DNA of 64,000 bases from Saccoglossus kowalevskii (taxonomy: Eukaryota; Hemichordata; Enteropneusta; Harrimaniidae), in assembly GCF_000003605.2 (NCBI RefSeq), contig NW_003143650.1, positions 28,770 through 92,769 on the forward strand. Direction: 5' to 3'. A program made the translations under genes and the position numbers. Shown in pieces: positions 24,956 through 37,967 of this stretch (its first letter is position 1; every line of letters begins with the position of its first letter). The notes beneath the pieces were generated by a model. It had not been told where the DNA came from. It was given only the letters and a program-made list of their open reading frames with translations, and ran no database searches.

Positions 24956-25183
24956 GCTCCGGTGTGTCTGTCTGTATCTCTGTCCACGTATGTGTCCGAT
25001 ACGCCGACTACAACCAGTCTACGCATGTTTAGCTCCGGTGTGTCTGTCTGTATCTCTGTCCACGTATGTGTCCGATACGCTGACTACAACCAGTCTACGC
25101 ATGTTTAGCTCCGGTGTGTCTGTCTGTATCTCTGTCCACGTATGTGTCCGATACGCCGACTACAACCAGTCTACGCATGTTTA

Positions 25184-25943
25184 GCTCCGGTGTGTCTGTA
25201 TGTATCTCTGTCCACGTGTGCGTCCGATACGCCGACTACAACCAGTCTACGCATGTTTAGCTCCGGTGTGTCTGTCTGTATCTCTGTCCACGTATGTGTC
25301 CGATACGCCGACTACAACCAGTCTACGCATGTTTAGCTCCGGTGTGTCTGTCTGTATCTCTGTCCGCGTATGTGTCCGATACGCCGACTACAACCAGTCT
25401 ACGCATGTTTAGCTCCGGTGTGTCTGTCTGTATCTCTGTCCGCGTATGTGTCCGATACGCCGACTACAACCAGTCTACGCATGTTTAGCTCCGGTGTGTC
25501 TGTCTGTATCTCTGTCCACGTATGTGTCCGATACGCCGACCTCAACCAGTCTACGCATGTTTAGCTCCGGTGTGTCTGTCTGTATCTCTGTCCACGTATG
25601 TGTCCGATACGCCGACTACAACCAGTCTACGCATGTTTAGCTCCGGTGTGTCTGTCTGTATCTCTGTCCACGTATGTGTCCGATACGCCGACTACAACCA
25701 GTCTACGCATGTTTAGCTCCGGTGTGTCTGTCTGTATCTCTGTCCGCGTATGTGTCCGATACGCCGACTACAACCAGTCTACGCATGTTTAGCTCCGGTG
25801 TGTCTGTCTGTATCTCTGTCCACGTATGTGTCCGATACGCCGACTACAACCAGTCTACGCATGTTTAGCTCCGGTGTGTCTGTCTGTATCTCTGTCCGCG
25901 TTTGTGTCCGATACGCCGACTACAACCAGTCTACGCATGTTTA
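25184..25943 (+). repeat. Ten-unit cassette starting with a CACGTG unit, copied at 59694-60453
   Basis: Order: gtatgtatc/cacgtgtg (here cacgtgtgcg), A31, G31, G31, gacctcaac (25488), A31, A31, G31, A31, gcgtttg (25868). The same order recurs at constant offset 34510. The first five units also recur at 32196, 35968 and, decayed, 37968. Confidence 0.88.
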
Positions 25944-26095
25944 GCTCCGGTGTGTCTGTCTGTATCTCTGTCCGCGTATGTGTCCGATACGCCGACTACA
26001 ACCAGTCTACGCATGTTTAGCTCCGGTGTGTCTGTCTGTATCTCTGTCCGCGTATGTGTTCGATACGCCGACTACAACCAGTCTACGCATGTTTA

Positions 26096-26145
26096 GCTCC
26101 GGTGTGTCTGTCATACGCCGACTACAACCAGTCTACGCATGTTTA
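26096..26145 (+). repeat. 50-bp short unit 9
   Basis: Preceded by gcgtttg, G31 and a gtgttcg unit; followed by gatatg (26146). Confidence 0.97.
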
Positions 26146-27741
26146 GCTCCGGTGTGTCTGTCTGTATCTCTGTCCACGTATGTGTCCGATATGCCGACTA
26201 CAACCAGTCTACGCATGTTTAGCTCCGGTGTGTCTGTCTGTATCTCTGTCCACGTATGTGTCCGATACGCCGACTACAACCAGTCTACGCATGTTTAGCT
26301 CCGGTGTGTCTGTCTGTATCTCTGTCCACGTATGTGTCCGATACGCCGACTACAACCAGTCTACGCATGTTTAGCTCCGGTGTGTCTGTCTGTATCTCTG
26401 TCCACGTATGTGTCCGATACGCCGACTACAACCGGTCTACGCATGTTTAGCTCCGGTGTGTCTGTCTGTATCTCTGTCCGCGTATGTGTCCGATACGCCG
26501 ACTACAACCAGTCTACGCATGTTTAGCTCCGGTGTGTCTGTCTGTATCTCTGTCCACGTATGTGTCCGATACGCCGACTACAACCAGTCTACGCATGTTT
26601 AGCTCCGGTGTGTCTGTCTGTATCTCTGTCCGCGTATGTGTCCGATACGCCGACTACAACCAGTCTACGCATGTTTAGCTCCGGTGTGTCTGTCTGTATC
26701 TCTGTCCACGTATGTGTCCGATACGCCGACTACAACCAGTCTACGCATGTTTAGCTCCGGTGTGTCTGTCTGTATCTCTGTCCACGTATGTGTCCGATAC
26801 GCCGACTACAACCAGTCTACGCATGTTTAGCTCCGGTGTGTCTGTCTGTATCTCTGTCCGCGTATGTGTCCGATACGCCGACTACAACCAGTCTACGCAT
26901 GTTTAGCTCCGGTGTGTCTGTCTGTATCTCTGTCCGCGTATGTGTCCGATACGCCGACTACAACCAGTCTACGCATGTTTAGCTCCGGTGTGTCTGTCTG
27001 TATCTCTGTCCACGTATGTGTCCGATACGCAGACTACAACCAGTCTACGCATGTTTAGTTCCGGTGTGTCTGTCTGTATCTCTGTCCACGTATGTGTCCG
27101 ATACGCCGACTACAACCAGTCTACGCATGTTTAGCTCCGGTGTGTCTGTCTGTATCTCTGTCCACGTATGTGTCCGATACGCCGACTACAACCAGTCTAC
27201 GCATGTTTAGCTCCGGTGTGTCTGTCTGTATCTCTGTCCACGTATGTGTCCGATACGCCGACTACAACCAGTCTACGCATGTTTAGCTCCAGTGTGTCTG
27301 TCTGTATCTCTGTCCACGTATGTGTCAGATACGCCGACTACAACCAGTCTACGCATGTTTAGCTCCGGTGTGTCTGTCTGTATCTCTGTCCACGTATGTG
27401 TCCGATACGCCGACTACAACCAGTCTACGCATGTTTAGCTCTGGTGTGTCTGTCTGTATCTCTGTCCGCGTATGTGTCCGATACGCCGACTACAACGAGT
27501 CTACGCATGTTTAGCTCCGGTGTGTCTGTCTGTATCTCTGTCCACGTATGTGTCCGATACGCCGACTACAACCAGTCTACGCATGTTTAGCTCCGGTGTG
27601 TCTGTCTGTATCTCTGTCCGCGTATGTGTCCGATACGCCGACTACAACCAGTCTACGCATGTTTAGCTCCGGTGTGTCTGTCTGTATCTCTGTCCACGTA
27701 TGTGTCCGATACGCCGACTACAACCAGTCTACGCATGTTTA

Positions 27742-27813
27742 GCTCCGGTGTGTCTGTATCTCTGTCCACGTATGTGTCCGATACACCGACTACAACCAGT
27801 CTACGCATGTTTA
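27742..27813 (+). repeat. 72-bp unit
   Basis: Lacks one GTCT step, as in the first unit of the window. Also has gatacaccg. Confidence 0.9.
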
Positions 27814-27890
27814 GCTCCGGTGTGTCTGTCTGTATCTCTGTCCACGTATGTGTCCGATACGCCGACTACAACCCAGTCTACGCATGTTTA
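27814..27890 (+). repeat. 77-bp unit (extra C)
   Basis: ctacaacccag. Adjacent to the 72-bp unit. Confidence 0.9.
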
Positions 27891-27966
27891 GCTCCGGTGT
27901 GTCTGTCTGTATCTCTGTCCACGTATGTGTCCGATACGCCGACTACAACCAGTCTACGCATGTTTA

Positions 27967-28047
27967 GCTCCGGTGTGTCTGTCTGTTCTCTGTCCACGTA
28001 CGTGTATGTGTCCGATACGCCGACTACAACCAGTCTACGCATGTTTA
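27967..28047 (+). repeat. 81-bp unit
   Basis: Combines the tctgttctctg one-base loss with the cgtgta six-base insertion. These two lineages are otherwise separate, so recombination between units or recurrent mutation is implied. Confidence 0.9.
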
Positions 28048-28199
28048 GCTCCGGTGTGTCTGTCTGTATCTCTGTCCACGTATGTGTCCGATACGCCGAC
28101 TACAACCGTTCTACGCATGTTTAGCTCCGGTGTGTCTGTCTGTATCTCTGTCCGCGTATGTGTCCGATACGCCGACTACAACCAGTCTACGCATGTTTA

Positions 28200-28654
28200 G
28201 CTCCAGTGTGTCTGTCTGTATCTCTGTCCACGTATGTGTCCGATACGCCGACTACAACCAGTCTACGCATGTTTAGCTCCGGTGTGTCTGTCTGTATCTC
28301 TGTCCACGTATGTGTCCGATACGCCGACTACAACCAGTCTTCGCATGTTTAGCTCCGGTGTGTCTGTCTGTTCTCTGTCCACGTATGTGTCCGATACGCC
28401 GACTACAACCAGTCTACGCATGTTTAGCTCCGGTGTGTCTGTCTGTGTCTCTGTCCACGTATGTGTCCGATACGCCGACTACAACCAGTCTACGCATGTT
28501 TAGCTCCGGTGTGTCTGTCTGTATCTCTGTCCGCGTATGTGTCCGATACGCCGACTACAACCAGTCTACGCATGTTTAGCTCCGGTGTGTCTGTCTGTAT
28601 CTCTGTCCGCGTATGTGTCCGATACGCCGACTACAACCAGTCTACGCATGTTTA
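28200..28654 (+). repeat. Six-unit block copied at 30501-30955
   Basis: Shared at offset 2301: cttcgcatg (28276), 75-bp unit (28352), gtctgtgtctctg (28427), then two G31 units. The second copy also has caaccgg at 30728. Confidence 0.87.
28352..28426 (+). repeat. 75-bp unit (tctgttctctg)
   Basis: Part of the 28200-28654 block. Confidence 0.9.
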
Positions 28655-28704
28655 GCTCCGGTGTGTCTGTCATACGCCGACTACAACCAGTCTACGCATG
28701 TTTA
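28655..28704 (+). repeat. 50-bp short unit 10
   Basis: Followed by gatatg-tatgcat (28705) and caacaag (28781). Confidence 0.97.
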
Positions 28705-29768
28705 GCTCCGGTGTGTCTGTCTGTATCTCTGTCCACGTATGTGTCCGATATGCCGACTACAACCAGTCTATGCATGTTTAGCTCCGGTGTGTCTGTCTGT
28801 ATCTCTGTCCACGTATGTGTCCGATACGCCGACTACAACAAGTCTACGCATGTTTAGCTCCGGTGTGTCTGTCTGTATCTCTGTCCACGTATGTGTCCGA
28901 TACGCCGACTACAACCAGTCTACGCATGTTTAGCTCCGGTGTGTCTGTCTGTATCTCTGTCCACGTATGTGTCCGATACGCCGACTACAACCAGTCTACG
29001 CATGTTTAGCTCCGGTGTGTCTGTCTGTATCTCTGTCCACGTATGTGTCCGATACGCCGACTACAACCAGTCTACGCATGTTTAGCTCCGGTGTGTCTGT
29101 CTGTATCTCTGTCCACGTATGTGTCCGATACGCCGACTACAACCAGTCTACGCATGTTTAGCTCCGGTGTGTCTGTCTGTATCTCTGTCCATGTATGTGT
29201 CCGATACGCCGACTACAACCAGTCTACGCATGTTTAGCTCCGGTGTGTCTGTCTGTATCTCTGTCCACGTATGTGTCCGATACGCCGACTACAACCAGTC
29301 TACGCATGTTTAGCTCCGGTGTGTCTGTCTGTATCTCTGTCCACGTATGTGTCCGATACGCCGACTACAACCAGTCTACGCATGTTTAGCTCCGGTGTGT
29401 CTGTCTGTATCTCTGTCCACGTATGTGTCCGATACGCCGACTACAACCAGTCTACGCATGTTTAGCTCCGGTGTGTCTGTCTGTATCTCTGTCCACGTAT
29501 GTGTCCGATACGCCTACTACAACCAGTCTACGCATGTTTAGCTCCGGTGTGTCTGTCTGTATCTCTGTCCACGTATGTGTCCGATACGCCGACTACAACC
29601 AGTCTACGCATGTTTAGCTCCGGTGTGTCTGTCTGTATCTCTGTCCGCGTATGTGTCCGATACGCCGACTACAACCAGTCTATGCATGTTTAGCTCCGGT
29701 GTGTCTGTCTGTATCTATGTCCGCGTATGTGTCCGATACGCCGACTACAACCAGTCTACGCATGTTTA

Positions 29769-29842
29769 GCTCCGGTGTCTGTCTGTATCTCTGTCCACGT
29801 ATGTGTCCGATACGCCGACTACAACCAGTCTACGCATGTTTA
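29769..29842 (+). repeat. 74-bp unit (GT deletion)
   Basis: Same deletion as 3798 and 8029 but preceded by a tatctatgtccgcg unit, so only the unit, not the wider block, is shared. Confidence 0.92.
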
Positions 29843-30070
29843 GCTCCGGTGTGTCTGTCTGTATCTCTGTCCACGTATGTGTCCGATACGCCGACTACAA
29901 CCAGTCTACGCATGTTTAGCTCCGGTGTGTCTGTCTGTATCTCTGTCCACGTATGTGTCCGATACGCCGACTACAACCAGTCTACGCATGTTTAGCTCCG
30001 GTGTGTCTGTCTGTATCTCTGTCCGCGTATGTGTCCGATACGCCGACTACAACCAGTCTACGCATGTTTA

Positions 30071-30120
30071 GCTCCGGTGTGTCTGTCATACGCCGACTAC
30101 AACCAGTCTACGCATGTTTA
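30071..30120 (+). repeat. 50-bp short unit 11
   Basis: Follower (30121) has gtctgatacg instead of gatatgcc, and the next (30197) has gtctgatacg too. Confidence 0.97.
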
Positions 30121-30500
30121 GCTCCGGTGTGTCTGTCTGTATCTCTGTCCACGTATGTGTCTGATACGCCGACTACAACCAGTCTACGCATGTTTAGCTC
30201 CGGTGTGTCTGTCTGTATCTCTGTCCACGTATGTGTCTGATACGCCGACTACAACCAGTCTACGCATGTTTAGCTCCGGTGTGTCTGTCTGTATCTCTGT
30301 CCACGTATGTGTCCGATACGCCGACTACAACCAGTCTACGCATGTTTAGCTCCGGTGTGTCTGTCTGTATCTCTGTCCACGTATGTGTCCGATACGCCGA
30401 CTACAACCAGTCTACGCATGTTTAGCTCCGGTGTGTCTGTCTGTATCTCTGTCCGCGTATGTGTCCGATACGCCGACTACAACCAGTCTACGCATGTTTA

Positions 30501-30955
30501 GCTCCGGTGTGTCTGTCTGTATCTCTGTCCACGTATGTGTCCGATACGCCGACTACAACCAGTCTACGCATGTTTAGCTCCGGTGTGTCTGTCTGTATCT
30601 CAGTCCACGTATGTGTCCGATACGCCGACTACAACCAGTCTTCGCATGTTTAGCTCCGGTGTGTCTGTCTGTTCTCTGTCCACGTATGTGTCCGATACGC
30701 CGACTACAACCAGTCTACGCATGTTTAGCTCCGGTGTGTCTGTCTGTGTCTCTGTCCACGTATGTGTCCGATACGCCGACTACAACCGGTCTACGCATGT
30801 TTAGCTCCGGTGTGTCTGTCTGTATCTCTGTCCGCGTATGTGTCCGATACGCCGACTACAACCAGTCTACGCATGTTTAGCTCCGGTGTGTCTGTCTGTA
30901 TCTCTGTCCGCGTATGTGTCCGATACGCCGACTACAACCAGTCTACGCATGTTTA
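30501..30955 (+). repeat. Second copy of the 28200-28654 block
   Basis: Carries cttcgcatg, the 75-bp unit at 30653, gtctgtgtctctg and caaccgg. A private tctcagtcc is present at 30577. Confidence 0.87.
30653..30727 (+). repeat. 75-bp unit (tctgttctctg)
   Basis: Followed by gtctgtgtctctg with caaccgg (30728). Confidence 0.9.
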
Positions 30956-31259
30956 GCTCCGGTGTGTCTGTCTGTATCTCTGTCCACGTATGTGTCCGAT
31001 ACGCCGACTACAACCAGTCTACGCATGTTTAGCTCCGGTGTGTCTGTCTGTATCTCTGTCCACGTATGTGTCCGATACGCCGACTACAACCAGTCTATGC
31101 ATGTTTAGCTCCGGTGTGTCTGTCTGTATCTCTGTCCACGTATGTGTCCGATACGCCGACTACAACCAGTCTACGCATGTTTAGCTCCGGTGTGTCTGTC
31201 TGTATCTCTGTCCGCGTATGTGTCCGATACGCCGACTACAACCAGTCTACGCATGTTTA

Positions 31260-31309
31260 GCTCCGGTGTGTCTGTCATACGCCGACTACAACCAGTCTAC
31301 GCATGTTTA
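31260..31309 (+). repeat. 50-bp short unit 12
   Basis: Followed by gatatg-tatgcat (31310) and caacaag (31386). Confidence 0.97.
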
Positions 31310-31841
31310 GCTCCGGTGTGTCTGTCTGTATCTCTGTCCACGTATGTGTCCGATATGCCGACTACAACCAGTCTATGCATGTTTAGCTCCGGTGTGTCTG
31401 TCTGTATCTCTGTCCACGTATGTGTCCGATACGCCGACTACAACAAGTCTACGCATGTTTAGCTCCGGTGTGTCTGTCTGTATCTCTGTCCACGTATGTG
31501 TCCGATACGCCGACTACAACCAGTCTACGCATGTTTAGCTCCGGTGTGTCTGTCTGTATCTCTGTCCACGTATGTGTCCGATACGCCGACTACAACCAGT
31601 CTACGCATGTTTAGCTCCGGTGTGTCTGTCTGTATCTCTGTCCATGTATGTGTCCGATACGCCGACTACAACCAGTCTACGCATGTTTAGCTCCGGTGTG
31701 TCTGTCTGTATCTCTGTCCGCGTATGTGTCCGATATGCCGACTACAACCAGTCTACGCATGTTTAGCTCCGGTGTGTCTGTCTGTATCTCTGTCCGCGTA
31801 TGTGTCCGATACGCCGACTACAACCAGTCTACGCATGTTTA

Positions 31842-31891
31842 GCTCCGGTGTGTCTGTCATACGCCGACTACAACCAGTCTACGCATGTTTA
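31842..31891 (+). repeat. 50-bp short unit 13
   Basis: Follower (31892) is plain consensus. Equivalent of short unit 26 (59264). Confidence 0.97.
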
Positions 31892-32195
31892 GCTCCGGTG
31901 TGTCTGTCTGTATCTCTGTCCACGTATGTGTCCGATACGCCGACTACAACCAGTCTACGCATGTTTAGCTCCGGTGTGTCTGTCTGTATCTCTGTCCGCG
32001 TATGTGTCCGATACGCCGACTACAGCCAGTCTACGCATGTTTAGCTCCGGTGTGTCTGTCTGTATCTCTGTCCACGTATGTGTCCGATACGCCGACTACA
32101 ACCAGTCTACGCATGTTTAGCTCCGGTGTGTCTGTCTGTATCTCTGTCCACGTATGTGTCCGATACGCCGACTACAACCAGTCTACGCATGTTTA

Positions 32196-32575
32196 GCTCC
32201 GGTGTGTCTGTATGTATCTCTGTCCACGTGTGTGTCCGATACGCCGACTACAACCAGTCTACGCATGTTTAGCTCCGGTGTGTCTGTCTGAATCTCTGTC
32301 CACGTATGTGTCCGATACGCCGACTACAACCAGTCTACGCATGTTTAGCTCCGGTGTGTCTGTCTGTATCTCTGTCCGCGTATGTGTCCGATACGCCGAC
32401 TACAACCAGTCTACGCATGTTTAGCTCCGGTGTGTCTGTCTGTATCTCTGTCCGCGTATGTGTCCGATACGCCGACTACAACCAGTCTACGCATGTTTAG
32501 CTCCGGTGTGTCTGTCTGTATCTCTGTCCACGTATGTGTCCGATACGCCGACCTCAACCAGTCTACGCATGTTTA
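32196..32575 (+). repeat. Five-unit CACGTG/gacctc cassette
   Basis: gtatgtatc/cacgtgtg, A31 with gtctgaatc, G31, G31, gacctcaac (32500). Same order as 25184, 35968 and 59694. A rearranged version follows: gtatgtatc with cgcgtgtg (32956) directly before a gacctcaac unit (33032). Confidence 0.87.
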
Positions 32576-33487
32576 GCTGCGGTGTGTCTGTCTGTATCTC
32601 TGTCCACGTATGTGTCCGATACGCCGACTACAACCAGTCTACGCATGTTTAGCTCCGGTGTGTCTGTCTGTATCTCTGTCCACGTATGTGTCCGATACGC
32701 CGACTACAACCAGTCTACGCATGTTTAGCTCCGGTGTGTCTGTCTGTATCTCTGTCCGCGTATGTGTCCGATACGCCGACTACAACCAGTCTACGCATGT
32801 TTAGCTCCGGTGTGTCTGTCTGTATCTCTGTCCACGTATGTGTCCGATACGCCGACTACAACCAGTCTACGCATGTTTAGCTCCGGTGTGTCTGTCTGTA
32901 TCTCTGTCCGCGTATGTGTCCGATACGCCGACTACAACCAGTCTACGCATGTTTAGCTCCGGTGTGTCTGTATGTATCTCTGTCCGCGTGTGTGTCCGAT
33001 ACGCCGACTACAACCAGTCTACGCATGTTTAGCTCCGGTGTGTCTGTCTGTATCTCTGTCCACGTATGTGTCCGATACGCCGACCTCAACCAGTCTACGC
33101 ATGTTTAGCTCCGGTGTGTCTGTCTGTATCTCTGTCCACGTATGTGTCCGATACGCCGACTACAACCAGTCTACGCATGTTTAGCTCCAGTGTGTCTGTC
33201 TGTATCTCTGTCCACGTATGTGTCCGATACGCCGACTACAACCAGTCTACGCATGTTTAGCTCCGGTGTGTCTGTCTGTATCTCTGTCCGCGTTTGTGTC
33301 CGATACGCCGACTACAACCAGTCTACGCATGTTTAGCTCCGGTGTGTCTGTCTGTATCTCTGTCCGCGTATGTGTCCGATACGCCGACTACAACCAGTCT
33401 ACGCATGTTTAGCTCCGGTGTGTCTGTCTGTATCTCTGTCCGCGTATGTGTCCGATACGCCGACTACAACCAGTCTACGCATGTTTA

Positions 33488-33537
33488 GCTCCGGTGTGTC
33501 TGTCATACGCTGACTACAACCAGTCTACGCATGTTTA
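33488..33537 (+). repeat. 50-bp short unit 14
   Basis: Carries catacgctgac inside the unit, a private CpG change. Preceded three units earlier by gcgtttg (33260); follower gatatg (33538). Confidence 0.97.
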
Positions 33538-33841
33538 GCTCCGGTGTGTCTGTCTGTATCTCTGTCCACGTATGTGTCCGATATGCCGACTACAACCAGT
33601 CTACGCATGTTTAGCTCCGGTGTGTCTGTCTGTATCTCTGTCCACGTATGTGTCCGATACGCCGACTACAACCAGTCTACGCATGTTTAGCTCCGGTGTG
33701 TCTGTCTGTATCTCTGTCCACGTATGTGTCCGACACGCCGACTACAACCAGTCTACGCATGTTTAGCTCCGGTGTGTCTGTCTGTATCTCTGTCCACGTA
33801 TGTGTCCGATACGCCGACTACAACCAGTCTACGCATGTTTA

Positions 33842-33918
33842 GCTCCGGTGTGTCTGTCTGTATCTCTGTCCACGTATGTGTCCGATACGCCGACTACAAA
33901 CCAGTCTACGCATGTTTA
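33842..33918 (+). repeat. 77-bp unit (extra A)
   Basis: ctacaaaccag; follower has gatatg. Confidence 0.9.
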
Positions 33919-34298
33919 GCTCCGGTGTGTCTGTCTGTATCTCTGTCCACGTATGTGTCCGATATGCCGACTACAACCAGTCTACGCATGTTTAGCTCCG
34001 GTGTGTCTGTCTGTATCTCTGTCCACGTATGTGTCCGATACGCCGACTACAACCAGTCTACGCATGTTTAGCTCCGGTGTGTCTGTCTGTATCTCTGTCC
34101 GTGTATGTGTCCGATACGCCGACTACAACCAGTCTACGCATGTTTAGCTCCGGTGTGTCTGTCTGTATCTCTGTCCACGTATGTGTCCGATACGCCGACT
34201 ACAACCAGTCTACGCATGTTTAGCTCCGGTGTGTCTGTCTGTATCTCTGTCCACGTATGTGTCCGATACGCCGACTACAACCAGTCTACGCATGTTTA

Positions 34299-34373
34299 GC
34301 TCCGGTGTGTCTGTCTGTTCTCTTTCCACGTATGTGTCCGATACGCCGACTACAACCAGTCTACGCATGTTTA
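34299..34373 (+). repeat. 75-bp unit (tctgttctctt)
   Basis: One-base loss plus a private G-to-T giving ttctctttcc. Follower has caaccgg (34374), as at 30728 and 48890. Confidence 0.9.
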
Positions 34374-34601
34374 GCTCCGGTGTGTCTGTCTGTATCTCTG
34401 TCCACGTATGTGTCCGATACGCCGACTACAACCGGTCTACGCATGTTTAGCTCCGGTGTGTCTGTCTGTATCTCTGTCCGCGTATGTGTCCGATACGCCG
34501 ACTACAACCAGTCTACGCATGTTTAGCTCCGGTGTGTCTGTCTGTATCTCTGTCCACGTATGTGTCCGATACGCCGACTACAACCAGTCTACGCATGTTT
34601 A

Positions 34602-34751
34602 GCTCCGGTGTGTCTGTCTGTATCTCTGTCCACGTATGTGTCCGATACGCCGACTACAACAGTCTACGCATGTTTAGCTCCGGTGTGTCTGTCTGTTCTC
34701 TGTCCACGTATGTGTCCGATACGCTGACTACAACCAGTCTACGCATGTTTA
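34602..34751 (+). repeat. Two adjacent 75-bp units
   Basis: 34602-34676 has ctacaacagtc (one C lost); 34677-34751 has tctgttctctg and gctgac. Confidence 0.9.
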
Positions 34752-35055
34752 GCTCCGGTGTGTCTGTCTGTATCTCTGTCCGCGTATGTGTCCGATACGC
34801 CGACTACAACCAGTCTACGCATGTTTAGCTCCGGTGTGTCTGTCTGTATCTCTGTCCACGTATGTGTCCGATACGCCGGCTACAACCAGTCTACGCATGT
34901 TTAGCTCCGGTGTGTCTGTCTGTATCTCTGTCCACGTATGTGTCCGATACGCCGACTACAACCAGTCTACGCATGTTTAGCTCCGGTGTGTCTGTCTGTA
35001 TCTCTGTCCACGTATGTGTCCGATACGCTGACTACAACCAGTCTACGCATGTTTA

Positions 35056-35131
35056 GCTCCAGTGTGTCTGTCTGTATCTCTGTCCACCTATGAGTCAGAT
35101 ACGCCGACTACAACCAGTCTACGCATGTTTA
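35056..35131 (+). repeat. AP-1-like unit after a gctgac unit
   Basis: gctccagtg head plus cacctatgagtcag, directly after a gctgac unit (34980). The same pair is found at 45465-45616 and 54594-54745. Confidence 0.88.
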
Positions 35132-35359
35132 GCTCCGGTGTGTCTGTCTGTATCTCTGTCCACGTATGTGTCCGATACGCCGACTACAACCAGTCTACGC
35201 ATGTTTAGCTCCGGTGTGTCTGTCTGTATCTCTGTCCACGTATGTGTCCGATACGCCGACTACAACCAGTCTACGCATGTTTAGCTCCGGTGTGTCTGTC
35301 TGTATCTCTGTCCACGTATGTGTCCGATACGCCGACTACAACCAGTCTACGCATGTTTA

Positions 35360-35891
35360 GCTCTGGTGTGTCTGTCTGTATCTCTGTTCACGTATGTGTC
35401 CGATACGCTGACTACAACCAGTCTACGCATGTTTAGCTCCGGTGTGACTGTCTGTATCTCTGTCCACGTATGTGTCCGATACGCCGACTACAACCAGTCT
35501 ACGCATGTTTAGCTCCGGTGTGTCTGTCTGTATCTCTGTCCACCTATGAGTCAGATACGCCGACTACAACCAGTCTACGCATGTTTAGCTCCGGTGTGTC
35601 TGTCTGTATCTCTGTCCACGTATGTGTCCGATACGCCGACTACAACCAGTCTACGCATGTTTAGCTCTGGTGTGTCTGTCTGTATCTCTGTCCGCGTATG
35701 TGTCCGATACGCCGACTACAACCAGTCTACGCATGTTTAGCTCCGGTGTGTCTGTCTGTATCTCTGTCCACGTATGTGTCCGATACGCCGACTACAACCA
35801 GTCTATGCATGTTTAGCTCCGGTGTGTCTGTCTGTATCTCTGTCCACGTATGTGTCCGATACGCTGACTACAACCAGTCTACGCATGTTTA
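35360..35891 (+). repeat. Eight-unit cassette, copy 2 (one unit missing)
   Basis: gttcacg/gctgac, gtgtgactg unit, tatgagtcag (35512), consensus, gctctgg/G31, tatgcat, gctgac. It lacks the gctccgaag unit found at this place at 19955-20562 and 62252-62859, an exact one-unit loss. Confidence 0.85.
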
Positions 35892-35967
35892 GCTCCGGTG
35901 TGTCTGTCTGTATCTCTGTCCGCGTATGTGTCCGATACGCCGACTACAACCAGTCTACGCATGTTTA

Positions 35968-36347
35968 GCTCCGGTGTGTCTGTATGTATCTCTGTCCACG
36001 TGTGTGTCCGATACGCCGACTACAACCAGTCTACGCATGTTTAGCTCCGGTGTGTCTGTCTGTATCTCTGTCCACGGATGTGTCCGATATGCCGACTACA
36101 ACCAGTCTACGCATGTTTAGCTCCGGTGTGTCTGTCTGTATCTCTGTCCGCGTATGTGTCCGATACGCCGACTACAACCAGTCTACGCATGTTTAGCTCC
36201 GGTGTGTCTGTCTGTATCTCTGTCCGCGTATGTGTCCGATACGCCGACTACAACCAGTCTACGCATGTTTAGCTCCGGTGTGTCTGTCTGTATCTCTGTC
36301 CACGTATGTGTCCGATACGCCGACCTCAACCAGTCTACGCATGTTTA
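35968..36347 (+). repeat. Five-unit CACGTG/gacctc cassette
   Basis: gtatgtatc/cacgtgtg, unit with cacggatg and gatatg, G31, G31, gacctcaac (36272). A gtgttcg unit and short unit 15 follow closely. Confidence 0.86.
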
Positions 36348-36499
36348 GCTCCGGTGTGTCTGTCTGTATCTCTGTCCACGTATGTGTCCGATACGCCGAC
36401 TACAACCAGTCTACGCATGTTTAGCTCCGGTGTGTCTGTCTGTATCTCTGTCCGCGTATGTGTTCGATACGCCGACTACAACCAGTCTACGCATGTTTA

Positions 36500-36549
36500 G
36501 CTCCGGTGTGTCTGTCATACGCCGACTACAACCAGTCTACGCATGTTTA
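36500..36549 (+). repeat. 50-bp short unit 15
   Basis: Preceded by a gtgttcg unit (36424), followed by gatatg (36550). Confidence 0.97.
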
Positions 36550-37689
36550 GCTCCGGTGTGTCTGTCTGTATCTCTGTCCACGTATGTGTCCGATATGCCG
36601 ACTACAACCAGTCTACGCATGTTTAGCTCCGGTGTGTCTGTCTGTATCTCTGTCCACGTATGTGTCCGATACGCCGACTACAACCAGTCTACGCATGTTT
36701 AGCCCCGGTGTGTCTGTCTGTATCTCTGTCCACGTATGTGTCCGATACGCCGACTACAACCAGTCTACGCATGTTTAGCTCCGGTGTGTCTGTCTGTATC
36801 TCTGTCCACGTATGTGTCCGATACGCCGACTACAACCAGTCTACGCATGTTTAGCTCCGGTGTGTCTGTCTGTATCTCTGTCCACGTATGTGTCCGATAC
36901 GCCGACTACAACCAGTCTACGCATGTTTAGCTCCGGTGTGTCTGTCTGTATCTCTGTCCGCGTATGTGTCCGATACGCCGACTACAACCAGTCTACGCAT
37001 GTTTAGCTCCGGTGTGTCTGTCTGTATCTCTGTCCACGTATGTGTCCGATACGCCGACTACAACCAGTCTACGCATGTTTAGCTCCGGTGTGTCTGTCTG
37101 TATCTCTGTCCACGTATGTGTCCGATACGCCGACTACAACCGGTCTACACATGTTTAGCTCCGGTGTGTCTGTCTGTATCTCTGTCCGCGTATGTGTCCG
37201 ATACGCCGACTACAACCAGTCTACGCATGTTTAGCTCCGGTGTGTCTGTCTGTATCTCTGTCCGCGTATGTGTCCGATACGCCGACTACAACCAGTCTAC
37301 GCATGTTTAGCTCCGGTGTGTCTGTCTGTATCTCTGTCCGCGTATGTGTCCGATACGCCGACTACAACCAGTCTACGCATGTTTAGCTCCGGTGTGTTTG
37401 TCTGTATCTCTGTCCACGTATGTGTCCGATACGCCGACTACAACCAGTCTACGCATGTTTAGCTCCAGTGTGTCTGTCTGTATCTCTGTCCACGTATGTG
37501 TCCGATACGCCGACTACAACCAGTCTACGCATGTTTAGCTCCGGTGTGTCTGTCTGTATCTCTGTCCGCGTATGTGTCCGATACGCCGACTACAACCAGT
37601 CTACGCATGTTTAGCTCCGGTGTGTCTGTCTGTATCTCTGTCCGCGTATGTGTCCGATACGCCGACTACAACCAGTCTACGCATGTTTA

Positions 37690-37739
37690 GCTCCGGTGTG
37701 TCTGTCATACGCCGACTACAACCAGTCTACGCATGTTTA
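37690..37739 (+). repeat. 50-bp short unit 16
   Basis: The next unit begins actccgg (tttaactcc), a private change at the junction, and lacks gatatg. Confidence 0.97.
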
Positions 37740-37967
37740 ACTCCGGTGTGTCTGTCTGTATCTCTGTCCACGTATGTGTCCGATACGCCGACTACAACCA
37801 GTCTACGCATGTTTAGCTCCGGTGTGTCTGTCTGTATCTCTGTCCACGTATGTGTCCGATACGCCGACTACAACCAGTCTACGCATGTTTAGCTCCGGTG
37901 TGTCTGTCTGTATCTCTGTCCGCGTATGTGTCCGATACGCCGACTACAACCAGTCTACGCATGTTTA

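Larger units (their letters stand above)
31260..31891 (+). repeat. Short-to-short block copied at 58682-59313
   Basis: Two short units exactly 582 bp apart with caacaag (31386), ccatgta (31614) and two G31 units between them. The same spacing and order lie at 58682-59313, offset 27422. The first copy has tatgcat after the first short unit; the second does not. Confidence 0.88.

Noticed and set aside
27624-28124. 166-codon open frame
   Set aside because: Arises from the 72-, 77- and 81-bp units shifting frame past the junction stops.
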